Assembly: GCF_008312895.1 (NCBI RefSeq)
Contig: NZ_VSSP01000002.1
Coordinates: 186,001-250,000, forward strand
Direction of reading: 5' to 3'
Length of the DNA: 64,000 bases
From: Luteimonas suaedae
Lineage (GTDB): Bacteria; Pseudomonadota; Gammaproteobacteria; Xanthomonadales; Xanthomonadaceae
The notes under the pieces were generated by a model. The model saw only the letters and a program-made list of their open reading frames with translations. It was not told where the DNA came from and searched no databases. Below, in pieces: positions 1 to 8,281 of the stretch. Made by a program: the position numbers and the translations under genes. Each line of letters opens with the position of its first letter. Positions within the stretch are counted from its first letter, which is position 1.

Positions 1-186
1 CAGCGCCTGCACCACGCGCTCGTCGTCGGTCGCCACCCAGACCTCACGCGCGCCCGCGGCGAGCGCGCGCCGCGCCACGTGCAGCACCAGCGGTTCGCCG
101 GCCAGCAGGCGCAGCGGCTTGCCCGGCAGGCGGGCGGCGGCGTGGCGCGCGGGAATGGCGACGATGAAATCGACGGGTGCGGGCAT
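1..186 (-). CDS. kdsB: 3-deoxy-manno-octulosonate cytidylyltransferase, N-terminal part (cut by window edge)
   Basis: KdsB transfers CMP to Kdo, the activation step before Kdo is added to lipid A in the cytoplasm. Only the first 62 residues are inside the window. They show the nucleotidyltransferase signature [15 protein letters not shown] near residues 11-25 and the family segment ending in [11 protein letters not shown]. The ATG at 186 is the natural start because the signature follows directly. It lies downstream of lpxK and msbA on the same strand, the usual Xanthomonadaceae order. A REP doublet separates it from lpxK, so it may have its own transcript or depend on read-through. The C-terminus is outside the window. 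Confidence 0.9.
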   Translation of the reverse strand, partial: MPAPVDFIVAIPARHAAARLPGKPLRLLAGEPLVLHVARRALAAGAREVWVATDDERVVQAL

Positions 187-256
187 GGCCCAGATTCTCG
201 CATGGCAGCGACGGGGCATCACGATGAAGCCCTTCCCCGGCGCGACGCCTCCTCCC

Positions 257-399
257 GTAGGAGCGCGCCATGCGCGCGATACCGCGGGTGCCGGCAGGAT
301 CCGGCGGATGCCGCGACTCCAGACCGGCAGGCGCACCGGTCACCGGAATTCGCGGAGCGGCGAAATGCCCGCGGCATCGCGCGCATGGCGCGCTCCTAC
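257..399. repeat. 143-bp REP doublet, copy 1 (GTAG family)
   Basis: The element starts with GTAGGAGCGCGCCATGCGCG and ends with its reverse complement, giving terminal inverted repeats of about 24 bases; the interior has a further inverted pair. Near-identical copies lie at 23681-23822 (inverted) and 62605-62746 (same orientation). GTAG at the 5' end is the hallmark of REPs acted on by RAYT transposases, as in the SMAG elements of Stenotrophomonas; two facing REPs make a doublet. The right end covers the stop codon of lpxK (396-398). Confidence 0.85.
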
Positions 400-1394
400 G
401 GGTGCGACAGCCGGTCGAGCAGCGCGATCCAGAACGCTTCCGGCAGTTCGGCGGTCGCCGGCACGCTGAAATGGCGTTCGCCGGCGAACGGCTGGCATTT
501 CACCGCGTCCTTTTCGGTCATCAGCACCGGCAGGTCGCTGCCGAAGCGCAGGTCGTCGGCGACGTAGCGGTGGTGATCGGCGAACGCGTGCGGCACCACC
601 GCGATGCCGTGTTCGCGCAGGGTGGCGAAGAAGCGCTCCGGATCGCCGATGCCGGCCACCGCATGCACGCGTTGCCCGGAAAAAGTCCGAAGCGGGCACG
701 GCCGGCCACCCTGCAGCGGCTGCGCGTGGTCGACCCGCAGCCGCATCGGCCATTCCCCGAAACCGGCGTCTCCGACCTCGTCGGCGCCGAGGTTGACGAC
801 ACGGAACTGGCAATCGCCGCCGCGCCCGGCCGGTTCGCGCAAGGGACCGGCCGGCAGCAGCAGGCCGTTGCCGTAGCGGCGGCGGCCGTCGATCACCTCG
901 ATCTCGAGATCGCGCCGCAGCCGGTAGTGCTGCAGACCGTCGTCGCAGACCACCACGTCGCAGCCCGCGCCGACCAGGGCACGCGCCGCGGCCAGGCGAT
1001 CGCGATCCACGCGCACCTTCGCACCGGTGCGCCGGGCGATCAGCACCGGTTCGTCGCCGCCGCGCCGCGGATCGGTATCCGGATCGACCCACAGCACATC
1101 CTCCGCCTGCGCGCGGCCGTAACCGCGGCTGGCGACGCCCGGCGTACGCCCCGCCGCGCGCAGCCGCTCCACCAGCGCGATGACGACCGGCGTTTTGCCG
1201 CTGCCGCCGGCGATCAGGTTGCCTACCACGATCACCGGCCGGTCGACGCCGCCGCGCCGCAGCAGGCCCTTGTCGTACAGCCATTTGCGCGAGGCCACCG
1301 CACCGGCGTAGGCCTCCGCGAGCAGCCTTGCCGGCAGCGGCGGCCGGCTGCCGTCGAACCAGTACCCAGGGGGCTGCAAGCGCTTGCGGTTCAT
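396..1394 (-). CDS. lpxK: tetraacyldisaccharide 4'-kinase LpxK
   Basis: LpxK phosphorylates the 4' position of the tetraacyldisaccharide-1-P precursor of lipid A at the inner face of the cytoplasmic membrane, using ATP. The 332-residue product has the family's usual length, the N-terminal PPGYWFDG stretch and an unusual P-loop [12 protein letters not shown] at residues 58-69. The open frame extends upstream to 1559, but the ATG at 1394 opens the conserved N-terminus ([12 protein letters not shown]) and is preferred. It follows msbA by 109 bases. The stop codon TAG lies in the terminus of a REP element, so the repeat has been used as the gene end. Confidence 0.95.
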   Translation of the reverse strand: MNRKRLQPPGYWFDGSRPPLPARLLAEAYAGAVASRKWLYDKGLLRRGGVDRPVIVVGNLIAGGSGKTPVVIALVERLRAAGRTPGVASRGYGRAQAEDVLWVDPDTDPRRGGDEPVLIARRTGAKVRVDRDRLAAARALVGAGCDVVVCDDGLQHYRLRRDLEIEVIDGRRRYGNGLLLPAGPLREPAGRGGDCQFRVVNLGADEVGDAGFGEWPMRLRVDHAQPLQGGRPCPLRTFSGQRVHAVAGIGDPERFFATLREHGIAVVPHAFADHHRYVADDLRFGSDLPVLMTEKDAVKCQPFAGERHFSVPATAELPEAFWIALLDRLSHP

Positions 1395-1503
1395 GCGCCG
1401 GTATCCGGGGTCGGGCCGCGCCGGCACGCCGGCACCGGTCGCGTGCCGGGACGACGCGCGACCCGCCGCATCGCGAGGTAGCGCAGCGGCATGTCGATCC
1501 CGC

Positions 1504-3270
1504 TCACGTGCCCTGCGGCTCGCGGAACTGCATCTTGTGCAGATGGGCGTACAGGCCACCCTGCGCCAGCAGTTCGGCGTGCGTGCCCTGCTCCACCAGG
1601 CGGCCGTGGTCCAGCACCAGCACCTGGTCGGCGTGCTCGATGGTCGAGAGCCGGTGCGCGATCACCAGCGTGGTGCGCTCGGGCATCAGCCGGTTGAGCG
1701 CGTCCTGCACCAGGCGCTCGGATTCGGTGTCGAGCGCGGCGGTGGCCTCGTCGAGGATCAGGATCGGCGCATCGCGCAGGATCGCGCGCGCGATCGCCAG
1801 GCGCTGGCGCTGCCCGCCCGAGAGCAGCGCGCCGTTCTCGCCGATCGGCGTGTCCATGCCCTGCGGCAGGCGCTCGATGAACTCCCAGGCGTTGGCGTCC
1901 TCGGCGGCGCGGCGCAGCGCCTCCGGATCGGCATCGGCGGCATAGGCGATGTTGGCGGCGGCGCTGTCGTCGAACAGCATCACCCGCTGCCCGACCAGGG
2001 CGATCTGGCGCCGCAGGTCGGCCAGGCGGTAGTCGTCGAGCGGCACGCCGTCGAGGGTGATGGTGCCGCTGCTGGGCTGGTAGAAGCGCGGCACCAGCCG
2101 CACCAGGCTGGTCTTGCCGCTGCCGGAGCGGCCGACGATCGCAGTCACGGTGCCCGGACGCGCGCTGAAGCTGATGTCCTGCAGCGCCATGCCGTCGCTG
2201 TCCTCGTCCCTGGCATAACGCAGGCCGACGCGGTCGAACACCAGTTCGCCGCGTGCGCGCTGCAGCGGGACCTTGCCGGTGTCGCGCTCCTCCTCGTCAT
2301 CGATCACCGCGAACAGTCTTTCCGCGGCGGCCACGCCGCGGCCGATCACGCTCTGCACGTTGGTGATCCGTCGCAGCGAGGGAATGATGCCCATCATCGC
2401 GGTCATCAGCTTGACGAACTCGCCGGGATTGAGCTGCCCCACCAGGGCCTCGCGCGTGGCCACCCAGACGATCGCCGCCAGCGCGATCGCCGCCAGGATC
2501 TGCACCAGCGCCGAGGCCGTGGCGCGGGTCGCCTCGACCTTCATGTTGAGGCGCAGCACGCGGTTGGTCAGGCCCGCATAGCGCGACCGCTCGAACGCCT
2601 GCGCGCCGTAGACCTTGACGTCCTGCTGTGCGGCCAGCGACTGCTCCGCACTCTGCGCCAGATCGCCCATGCCGGTCTGGATGCCGCCGCTGATGCGGCG
2701 GTAGCGCTTGCCCACGAACCACACCAGCAGCCCGATCAGCGGCGCCACGATCACCATCGCCAGGGTCACCTTGACGCTGGTCATGAACATGATCACCAGC
2801 AGGAAGGTGATGGTCAGGCCGTCGGCGACGAGGACCTTCAGCGCATCGGCGCTGGCCTGCGCGACCTGCTCGGTGTCGAAGTTGAGACGGCTGACCATCG
2901 CCGGTACCGATTCGCGGTCGAAGCGCGCGCTCGGCAGGCGCAGGTACTTGCCCAGCACCTGGTCGCGCAGGTCGCGCACCACGCTGCGGCCGGCACGGGC
3001 CATGCCGTAGTCGGTGGCGAAGGTGGCGACGCCGCGCAGCATGAACAGCGCCACGATCGCCAGCGGCAGCAGCACCGCCGCGGACGGCTGCGGATCGACG
3101 AAGCCGTCGTTGACCAGCGGATCCATCAGCTGCACGAAGGCGGCGCCGGCCGAGGCCTCGATGATCATGCCCACCAATGCCACCGCCAGCAGCGGCCAGT
3201 AGCGCATGGCATAGCCCAGCAAACGCCGGTAGATCGGCCAGGCGGCTTGCGCTTGCGTCGGCTCGGCCAT
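1504..3270 (-). CDS. msbA: lipid A export ATP-binding/permease MsbA
   Basis: MsbA is a homodimeric ABC exporter that flips lipid A-core across the inner membrane. The product of about 588 residues has an N-terminal six-helix membrane domain (roughly residues 20-310) and a C-terminal nucleotide-binding domain with Walker [10 protein letters not shown], signature [14 protein letters not shown] and Walker B ILILDEAT. An in-frame TTG one codon upstream (3273) could also start it; the ATG at 3270 is preferred. It begins 8 bases after the exbD stop and is followed by lpxK, placing two consecutive lipid A steps in one operon. Confidence 0.95.
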   Translation of the reverse strand: MAEPTQAQAAWPIYRRLLGYAMRYWPLLAVALVGMIIEASAGAAFVQLMDPLVNDGFVDPQPSAAVLLPLAIVALFMLRGVATFATDYGMARAGRSVVRDLRDQVLGKYLRLPSARFDRESVPAMVSRLNFDTEQVAQASADALKVLVADGLTITFLLVIMFMTSVKVTLAMVIVAPLIGLLVWFVGKRYRRISGGIQTGMGDLAQSAEQSLAAQQDVKVYGAQAFERSRYAGLTNRVLRLNMKVEATRATASALVQILAAIALAAIVWVATREALVGQLNPGEFVKLMTAMMGIIPSLRRITNVQSVIGRGVAAAERLFAVIDDEEERDTGKVPLQRARGELVFDRVGLRYARDEDSDGMALQDISFSARPGTVTAIVGRSGSGKTSLVRLVPRFYQPSSGTITLDGVPLDDYRLADLRRQIALVGQRVMLFDDSAAANIAYAADADPEALRRAAEDANAWEFIERLPQGMDTPIGENGALLSGGQRQRLAIARAILRDAPILILDEATAALDTESERLVQDALNRLMPERTTLVIAHRLSTIEHADQVLVLDHGRLVEQGTHAELLAQGGLYAHLHKMQFREPQGT

Positions 3271-3277
3271 CAACCGG

Positions 3278-3715
3278 TCACTGCGCGCCCGCGACCGCGG
3301 ACGCCTCCGGGGCGGTGGCGATGGAGATCTGGCGGAAGCCGAGCTGGCCCAGCGCGTCCATCGCCGTCACCACCGCCTGGTGCGGCGTGCGCGCGTCGGC
3401 GCGCAGCAGCACCGGCCGTTCGCGATCGTCGCCCGCGACTTCGGCGATGGTGCGTTTGAGCGATTCGACATCGGTGCGCAGCGCTTCACGGTCGTCGACG
3501 AAGTAGCGGCCGTCGGCGTTGACCAGCACGCTCAGCGACCTGGTCTGCTGCTCCGCCTGATCGGCGTTCGCGTGCGGCAGTTCGAGCTTGAGCACCGAGC
3601 GCGCGTCGAAAGTGGTGGTGATCACGAAGAAGATGATCAGCACCAGGATCACGTCGATCAGCGGCACGAGATTGATCTCGGGCGAATCCTCGGCGCGACG
3701 GTCGCGGATGCGCAC
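3278..3715 (-). CDS. exbD: biopolymer transport protein ExbD/TolR family
   Basis: ExbD is the peptidoglycan-facing partner of ExbB in the proton-driven motor that powers TonB-dependent outer-membrane transport. Starting at the GTG at 3715 gives 145 residues beginning VRIRDRRAEDSPEINL, with one transmembrane helix at about residues 17-36 and the protonatable Asp at residue 21 (PLIDVILV). The longer frame to 3919 lies inside exbB and has low-complexity arginine-rich sequence, so it is rejected as the start. It begins six bases after the exbB stop. No tonB is in the window, so a link to another energiser role, such as supporting the neighbouring lipid A export, cannot be excluded. Confidence 0.9.
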   Translation of the reverse strand: MRIRDRRAEDSPEINLVPLIDVILVLIIFFVITTTFDARSVLKLELPHANADQAEQQTRSLSVLVNADGRYFVDDREALRTDVESLKRTIAEVAGDDRERPVLLRADARTPHQAVVTAMDALGQLGFRQISIATAPEASAVAGAQ

Positions 3716-3720
3716 GCGGG

Positions 3721-4386
3721 TCAGCCCTGCACCGGCACGGCGTCGCCGGGGGCCAGCGGCGGCACCGACGCCGCCACGCGCCGCGCGCGCGGATCGATCA
3801 CGTCCATCAGCTGGATCGCCTCGTGCTCCATCGCCACGATGTAGCCGTCGATGCGGGCGCGAAAATGGCGGTGAAACATCAACGCCGGCACCGCCACGAT
3901 CATGCCGGTGGCCGCGCACACCAGCGCCTTGCCGATGCCACCAGCGAGCTGGTTCACGTCGCCGACGCCGTAATCCATCACCCCGAGGAACATCTGGATC
4001 ATGCCGACCACGGTGCCGAACAGGCCCAGCAGCGGGCCGGCCGCGGCGATCGTGCCGAGCGCGTTCAGGTAGCGCTCCATGCGATGGGTGATATGGCGGC
4101 CGATGTCCTCGACCCGCTCGCGGATCTCCTCGCGCGGGCGGTTGCGGGTGTCCAGCGCCGCGGCCAGCAGCGCCCCCAGCGGCGAGGTATTGCGCAGCGA
4201 ATCGATATGGGTCGGGTCGAGCCGGCCGCGCACCGCCCAGGCGCGCACCTCCTCGCCCAGGCCCGGCGGCAACACCGCCTTGCGCCGCAGCGCCCAGGCG
4301 CGCTCAACGATGATCGCCAGCCCCGCCGCCGACATCAACAGCAGCGGAATCATCGGCCAACCGCCGGCCTTGACCAGTTCCAGCAC
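3721..4386 (-). CDS. exbB: MotA/TolQ/ExbB proton channel family protein
   Basis: ExbB forms the pentameric proton channel of the ExbB-ExbD motor in the inner membrane. The 221-residue product has three membrane helices, at about residues 8-28, 108-135 and 150-172, and the conserved stretch AAGPLLGLFGTVVGMIQMF that lines the channel. It is first in the exbB-exbD-msbA-lpxK group. Its upstream region contains a palindromic repeat at 4557-4626 that separates it from comEC. TolQ is an alternative name, but pairing with an ExbD of this form and no tolA or tolB nearby favours ExbB. Confidence 0.93.
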   Translation of the reverse strand: MLELVKAGGWPMIPLLLMSAAGLAIIVERAWALRRKAVLPPGLGEEVRAWAVRGRLDPTHIDSLRNTSPLGALLAAALDTRNRPREEIRERVEDIGRHITHRMERYLNALGTIAAAGPLLGLFGTVVGMIQMFLGVMDYGVGDVNQLAGGIGKALVCAATGMIVAVPALMFHRHFRARIDGYIVAMEHEAIQLMDVIDPRARRVAASVPPLAPGDAVPVQG

Positions 4387-4556
4387 GTGTCTTCCCCGGG
4401 CCCCGCGGGCCGAATCGAAACCGGCCGATAGGATAGCGTAGCCGTCGGTCCGGCCGGCGCGATGCGGCTCAGGGGACGGAAATCCGGATTCCTGTTCTGG
4501 AAGCGCCGTTCAGGTGCCACCTGGCGAGCCGATCACTGCCGTGATCCGCGCCACCT

Positions 4557-4626
4557 GTCGCGACTTCCGTCGTTCCCACAGGATTCGGCCGGCTTTGCTT
4601 CCCGTGGGAGCGACGGAAGTCGCGAC
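4557..4626. repeat. inverted repeat, GTGGGAGCGACGGAAGTCGCGAC family
   Basis: Two 23-base arms (4557-4579 and 4604-4626) are reverse complements with one mismatch, around a 24-base spacer. The same arm recurs at 18944-18966, and a diverged version lies at 25088-25183. It lies between convergently read-through units comEC and exbB on the minus strand. The 4387-4678 gap holds nothing else I can support. Confidence 0.8.
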
Positions 4627-4678
4627 TGCATCCGGCGCCACGAATGACCCAGCCTCAGCCCTGTCCGGGTCCATGCAT

Positions 4679-7048
4679 TCAATCTCCCGGTAGTATCCCG
4701 ACCGCACTCTCCTGCCGCCTGGCCGCATCCCACAGGCGCGGATGCGTACGGCGGCGCGAGGACGCCGTCACCCCGTCGCGCGTGATTCCGACGCGCAGCG
4801 CACCACCGGGCGCGGTGTCGAGCACTTCGGCGCCGGCCTGCTGCCAACGCCGCACCACGCGCTCCTGCGGATGGCCGAAGCGGTTGCCGTAGCCGGACGC
4901 CACCAGCGCGTAGTCCGCGCCCGTCGCGGCCACGAAGCCGGGATCGGAGGAACTGGCGCTGCCGTGGTGCGCCACCAGCACCACCTCGGCCCGTATCTCG
5001 GCGGGGTCGTCGCGCAACAATCCGCGTTCGATCACCTCGCCAATATCCCCGGTCAGCAACGCCGACCCGTGCGCCGTCTCGATCCGCAACACGCAGCTGG
5101 CCTCATTGCCCAGATAAGGGAAGTGCAGCGTCGGATGCAGGAACCGGAAGCGCACCCCGTCCACTTCCCAGTCCGTGCCGGCCAGGCATGGCGCAGCGCC
5201 GGCGATCCCGGAACCGTTCGGCGCGAACAGCCGCGCCGGCCCGAATCGCCGCCGCACCGCTTCCAGCCCGCCGGCATGGTCGCCGTCGCCATGGCTGACC
5301 ACGGCGGCATCGAGCCGTCGCACGCCGAGCGCCTGCAGCGCCGGCACCACCACCCGCTCGCCGGCGTCGTAGCCGTCCGGCGCCGCCGGTCCCATGTCGT
5401 ACAGCAGTGCATGCCGCGCGGTGCGCACCAGCACCGACAGCCCCTGCCCGGCATCGAACACCACCAACTCGGCCTCCCCTTCGCGCGGCAACTCGCGATC
5501 CGGCCACAGCAGCGGCAGCCACAGCAATGCCGCCAACGCCTTGCCGGGCACGCCGCGCGGGAGCAGCAGCCAGAACGCGCCCAGCAGTGCCAGCGGTAGT
5601 GCATACCAGCGCGCCTCGGGCAGCCACCACAGCGCGAACCGGCCGGATGCCAGCCACTCGAACAGCGGCCAGCTGAGATCGAAGCACCACGCCGCCAGGC
5701 GCCAGGCCCAGGTGCCGGCGCCTGCATGCAGCGCTTCCAGTCCGGTGCCGAGCAACGACAGCGGCACCACCACCAGGCTCCACCACGGGATCGCGACCAG
5801 GTTGGCCAGCGGCCCGGCCAGCGAGGCCTGCCCGAACAGGATCGCAGTCAACGGCAGCAACCCCAGGGTCGCCACCCATTGCGCCGACAGGAACCCGCGC
5901 AGCAGCGGCTGCTCGCGCGTGTGCGGCAGGCACCACACCAGCCATGCGACACCGGCGAAGCTGAGCCAGAACCCGGCCGCCAGCACCGACAGCGGATCGA
6001 CCAGTAGCACCGCGATCGCCGCCAGCGCCAGCGAATCGGCCACCCGCAGCGGCCGTCGCCACAGTCGTGCCGCCACCACCACCGCGATCATCAGCACCGT
6101 GCGTACCGTGGGCAGCGCCCAGCCGGCGACGGCGGCGTAGAACAGCGCCCCACCGAACGCCGCGAACGCCGCCGCCTGCGGGCGTGGAACGCGCCGGCCC
6201 AGCGACGGCAACAGCCGCCACACGCCCGCCGCCAGCAGCGCGAAGAAGCCTGCCACCAGGCCCACATGGAAGCCCGAGATCGCGATCAGATGGGTCAGGC
6301 CCGTCGCGCGCAGCGTCTCCCAGTCGCGCTCGTCGAGCCGGCGCGTATCGCCCAGCGCCAGAGCACGCACGTAGCGCGACGCGGCGCCGGGGACCGTCCT
6401 GTCGATCCTGCCGGCGAGCCCGTCGCGCCAAGCGTCGATCCCGGCCGCCGGCGCCAGCCACTCGACCGGATCGGCATCACGCACGTAGCCCACCGCCGCC
6501 AACCGCCGCGCCAACGCATGCTTCTCGCTGTCGAACCAGCCCGGGTTGCGCAACCCTCGCGGCGCACGCAACCGCGCGGTGAAGCGCCAGCGGCTGCCGG
6601 GCGCGATATCGAACCGGCGCGGATCCTCGCCCTCCCAGCCGTCGTACCACGACAGCCGCAGCAGTCGCCCGCGCAGGAACGCCGGCTGCCCCGCATCGCG
6701 ATCGACGCGGAACAGGAACCGCGTGCGCCGCTCCTCGTGCTCGGGCAACTGCACCACACGCCCGGCGACCACGAAATCCGCACGTTCGTGCTCTGGCGGC
6801 AACTGCACCGAGAGCGCGAATGCGGCCTGCAAGCCGCACAACGCGAAGCTCGCTAATGCGGCCCCTGGAACCCGCGCATGCCGCCCGTATCCCCAACCGG
6901 CGATCCCGATGCCGAGGGCAAGCAACAGCCACGGCCAGGCCGGCAGCCCCGGCAGGTACAGGCAGGCCGTAGCGCCGGACAGCAGCGCGAACGCGATCAC
7001 GACGCCGAACGGCGGGACTGCAATGGCATCTGTAGTGCGGTCTTCCAT
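4679..7048 (-). CDS. comEC: ComEC/Rec2 DNA-uptake channel protein
   Basis: ComEC is the inner-membrane channel that passes single-stranded DNA into the cytoplasm during natural transformation. The 789-residue product has several N-terminal helices (about residues 10-70), a soluble DUF4131/OB-like part (to about 220), a multi-helix competence domain (about 225-500) and a C-terminal metallo-beta-lactamase-like domain with SHGDGDHAGG and later HHGSASSSDP. The first ATG at 7048 fits a membrane N-terminus. Length is normal. It precedes exbB on the same strand. A cluster of integron cassettes starts about 300 bases upstream on the other strand, which is notable because transformation is one route for cassettes to arrive. 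Confidence 0.94.
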   Translation of the reverse strand: MEDRTTDAIAVPPFGVVIAFALLSGATACLYLPGLPAWPWLLLALGIGIAGWGYGRHARVPGAALASFALCGLQAAFALSVQLPPEHERADFVVAGRVVQLPEHEERRTRFLFRVDRDAGQPAFLRGRLLRLSWYDGWEGEDPRRFDIAPGSRWRFTARLRAPRGLRNPGWFDSEKHALARRLAAVGYVRDADPVEWLAPAAGIDAWRDGLAGRIDRTVPGAASRYVRALALGDTRRLDERDWETLRATGLTHLIAISGFHVGLVAGFFALLAAGVWRLLPSLGRRVPRPQAAAFAAFGGALFYAAVAGWALPTVRTVLMIAVVVAARLWRRPLRVADSLALAAIAVLLVDPLSVLAAGFWLSFAGVAWLVWCLPHTREQPLLRGFLSAQWVATLGLLPLTAILFGQASLAGPLANLVAIPWWSLVVVPLSLLGTGLEALHAGAGTWAWRLAAWCFDLSWPLFEWLASGRFALWWLPEARWYALPLALLGAFWLLLPRGVPGKALAALLWLPLLWPDRELPREGEAELVVFDAGQGLSVLVRTARHALLYDMGPAAPDGYDAGERVVVPALQALGVRRLDAAVVSHGDGDHAGGLEAVRRRFGPARLFAPNGSGIAGAAPCLAGTDWEVDGVRFRFLHPTLHFPYLGNEASCVLRIETAHGSALLTGDIGEVIERGLLRDDPAEIRAEVVLVAHHGSASSSDPGFVAATGADYALVASGYGNRFGHPQERVVRRWQQAGAEVLDTAPGGALRVGITRDGVTASSRRRTHPRLWDAARRQESAVGILPGD

Positions 7049-7368
7049 GACCTCCTTCTCGTAGCTTGCTCAGCGATCCAGAGGACTCAACACCGCAAAA
7101 CCTGCTGTGGTTGAGCCCCAAGCAACCGCTCCGGCAGGCGTTCCATGCGCGTCTGTTACCGCCTCATTTCTCGCCTGATAACACTTAGCACCTCATTCCG
7201 TGAGATATGCAATGCCATCATTGCGCGCCCAGCGTGCAGGACGCCATCATCCAAACCGTTGATTCCGTGTAGGAATACTCCGATTGACCGGCCCTGGAGG
7301 AAGCTGAATACTCCGCGCTATCACCCCGATTCGGGTCTACTAAGCGTTAAGCCGCTCTGGAGAGCGCA
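7049..7368. other. intergenic stretch between comEC and first cassette gene
   Basis: This stretch of 320 bases holds the divergent 5' regions of comEC and the first cassette gene. It is lower in GC than the flanks. A perfect consensus R' core GTTAAGC at 7345-7351 marks the likely left boundary of the first integron cassette. A 75-codon frame at 7145-7372 has no recognisable features and unlike its neighbours has no good ribosome-binding site, so it is not called. No clear attC precedes GTTAAGC, so the left end of the array is probably decayed. Confidence 0.4.
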
Positions 7369-7698
7369 GTGAAGTTGAAGATCCTCCTGGTAGCAATCTG
7401 TGCAATCGCTGGCTGCGCCAATCTCCCTAGAGAGACAGGGGCTCAAGAGAGTCAATGCGATCTCTCACGACTAACCTCCAGAGTCGATGTGGATCCAACA
7501 ACACTTTGCGTGGCGAACGCACTCGCGAAAAGATGCTCCGCTTCAGATCAATGCTTCATTACGTGTGAGAGCAATGGTGCCCCTTTGATCGGCGGAGGCT
7601 GTTCCCACGTGTGCAACAACGCGGCTATGACAGATGAGCGCTATGCTCGCGAAGGGCCGAGCCTCACCGATGAGGCAGCCGCCTGTTACAGCAGGTGA
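7369..7698 (+). CDS. cassette-borne cysteine-rich lipoprotein, function unknown
   Basis: I do not recognise this protein. The 109-residue product begins with a lipoprotein signal (MKLKILLVAICAIAGC), lipidation expected on Cys16, and the mature part carries eight further cysteines, suggesting disulfide bonds in the periplasm. The start is a GTG at 7369 with GGAG about seven bases upstream. It is the single gene of an integron cassette; its stop codon is only four bases from the attC that begins at 7702, typical of cassette genes. GC content is lower than surrounding core genes. Expression would depend on a promoter in the cassette or upstream, since no integron Pc is present. Confidence 0.65.
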   Translation: MKLKILLVAICAIAGCANLPRETGAQESQCDLSRLTSRVDVDPTTLCVANALAKRCSASDQCFITCESNGAPLIGGGCSHVCNNAAMTDERYAREGPSLTDEAAACYSR

Positions 7699-7701
7699 GC
7701 G

Positions 7702-7761
7702 GCCTAACGATTCGTTCAAGCCGATGCCGCTTCGCGGCACGGCTTAACTCAGGCGTTAGAG
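7702..7761 (+). other. attC recombination site 1
   Basis: The 60-base site opens with R'' GCCTAAC (7702-7708) and closes with R' GTTAGAG (7755-7761). Between them, AAGCCG pairs with CGGCTT, and the centre folds as TGCCGC-TTC-GCGGCA. This is the imperfect palindrome recognised by integron integrases as folded single strand. It closely matches site 2 outside the core, as expected of cassettes collected by the same integrase type. Confidence 0.88.
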
Positions 7762-7765
7762 CCCT

Positions 7766-8110
7766 ATGGGAAAAACGGTGAGCACTACTTCCCAGAAGCT
7801 TGCGCTTCTCCTCGGTCTACTTTCTGCTGTAGGCGCCGCGGCAATGCCGATGCTGTACACGCCGCAATTCCGTCTAGTGTTCGAGTCGTTTGGGGCCGAG
7901 CTGCCGATGGTCACCAATCTGTTCGTGCACTACAACCAAGTCTTTTGGCTGCTTCCTGCGCTAGTCATTGCAGCCTGGTTCTTCTGGCCCACTGCCCAAC
8001 GTCGTGCATTGGCTGCTTGCCTCATCGGTGTCGCCAGCATGGTGCTTGTTGTTCCCGCCACAGTCGCTGCCATGTACTTGCCTGTCTTTGCGTCAGGCAA
8101 CGCCTCGTGA
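7766..8110 (+). CDS. cassette-borne small membrane protein, function unknown
   Basis: The 114-residue product is not one I recognise. It has three predicted membrane helices at about residues 10-30, 57-75 and 80-105, with short charged ends, so it is an inner-membrane protein. The ATG at 7766 lies only ten bases after the attC crossover, and the stop lies four bases before the next R'', the compact fit normal for a cassette gene. No strong ribosome-binding site fits in that short leader, which is also common in cassettes. It is read in the same direction as the preceding cassette. Confidence 0.65.
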   Translation: MGKTVSTTSQKLALLLGLLSAVGAAAMPMLYTPQFRLVFESFGAELPMVTNLFVHYNQVFWLLPALVIAAWFFWPTAQRRALAACLIGVASMVLVVPATVAAMYLPVFASGNAS

Positions 8111-8114
8111 CGGG

Positions 8115-8174
8115 CTCTAACCATTCATTCAAGCCGACGCCGCTTCGCGGGCCGGCTTAATTCAGGCGTTATGT
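8115..8174 (+). other. attC recombination site 2
   Basis: Another 60-base site runs from R'' CTCTAAC (8115-8121) to R' GTTATGT (8168-8174). Its middle, from TTCAAGCCGACGCCGCTTCG onward, matches site 1 nearly base for base and folds the same way. R'' is the exact complement of the R' at 7755-7761, tying both ends of the same cassette together. Confidence 0.87.
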
Positions 8175-8203
8175 GGTGGTGGAAATGGTATGGCCGGCAG
8201 TAG

Positions 8204-8260
8204 ACCTGACAACGCAAGTCAATCCTGCTTCGGGGGTACGGCTCGGCTCAGGCGATAGGC
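8204..8260 (+). other. possible degenerate attC remnant
   Basis: A 57-base stretch resembles the two attC sites in layout: ACCTGAC at its left, GCTTCGGGGG in the centre, and CTCAGGCGATAGGC at its right against TTCAGGCGTTA in site 2. The outer cores are mutated, and the cassette-end complementarity test fails. It may be a decayed site; chance similarity is not excluded. Confidence 0.35.
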
Positions 8261-8281
8261 CGCACGCGGAGTTCCATTGAC

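Larger units (their letters stand above)
7345..8174 (+). mobile_element. integrase-less attC cassette cluster (CALIN), two cassettes
   Basis: Two attC sites (7702-7761 and 8115-8174) each follow a short plus-strand gene, the cassette layout of integrons. The second cassette is diagnostic: its first bases after the crossover read GTTAGAGC (7755-7762) and its own 3' attC opens with the exact complement GCTCTAAC (8114-8121), as a circularisable cassette requires. The first cassette shows the same relation with one mismatch (GTTAAGCC at 7345-7352 against GGCCTAAC at 7701-7708). No integrase gene lies in the window. Cassette DNA is visibly less GC-rich than the flanking genes, suggesting transfer. 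Confidence 0.82.

Noticed and set aside
257..399. Insertion sequence
   Set aside because: No transposase frame, no target-site duplication, and the GTAG ends fit a REP doublet.
1384..3459. Plus-strand open frame of 691 codons opposite msbA and exbD
   Set aside because: It is a shadow frame in high-GC DNA; the minus strand encodes MsbA and ExbD with full motifs, and the shadow is His/Gln/Arg-rich without domains.
7145..7372. Open frame of 75 codons before the first cassette
   Set aside because: No domain, no good ribosome-binding site, and it overlaps the cassette boundary core.
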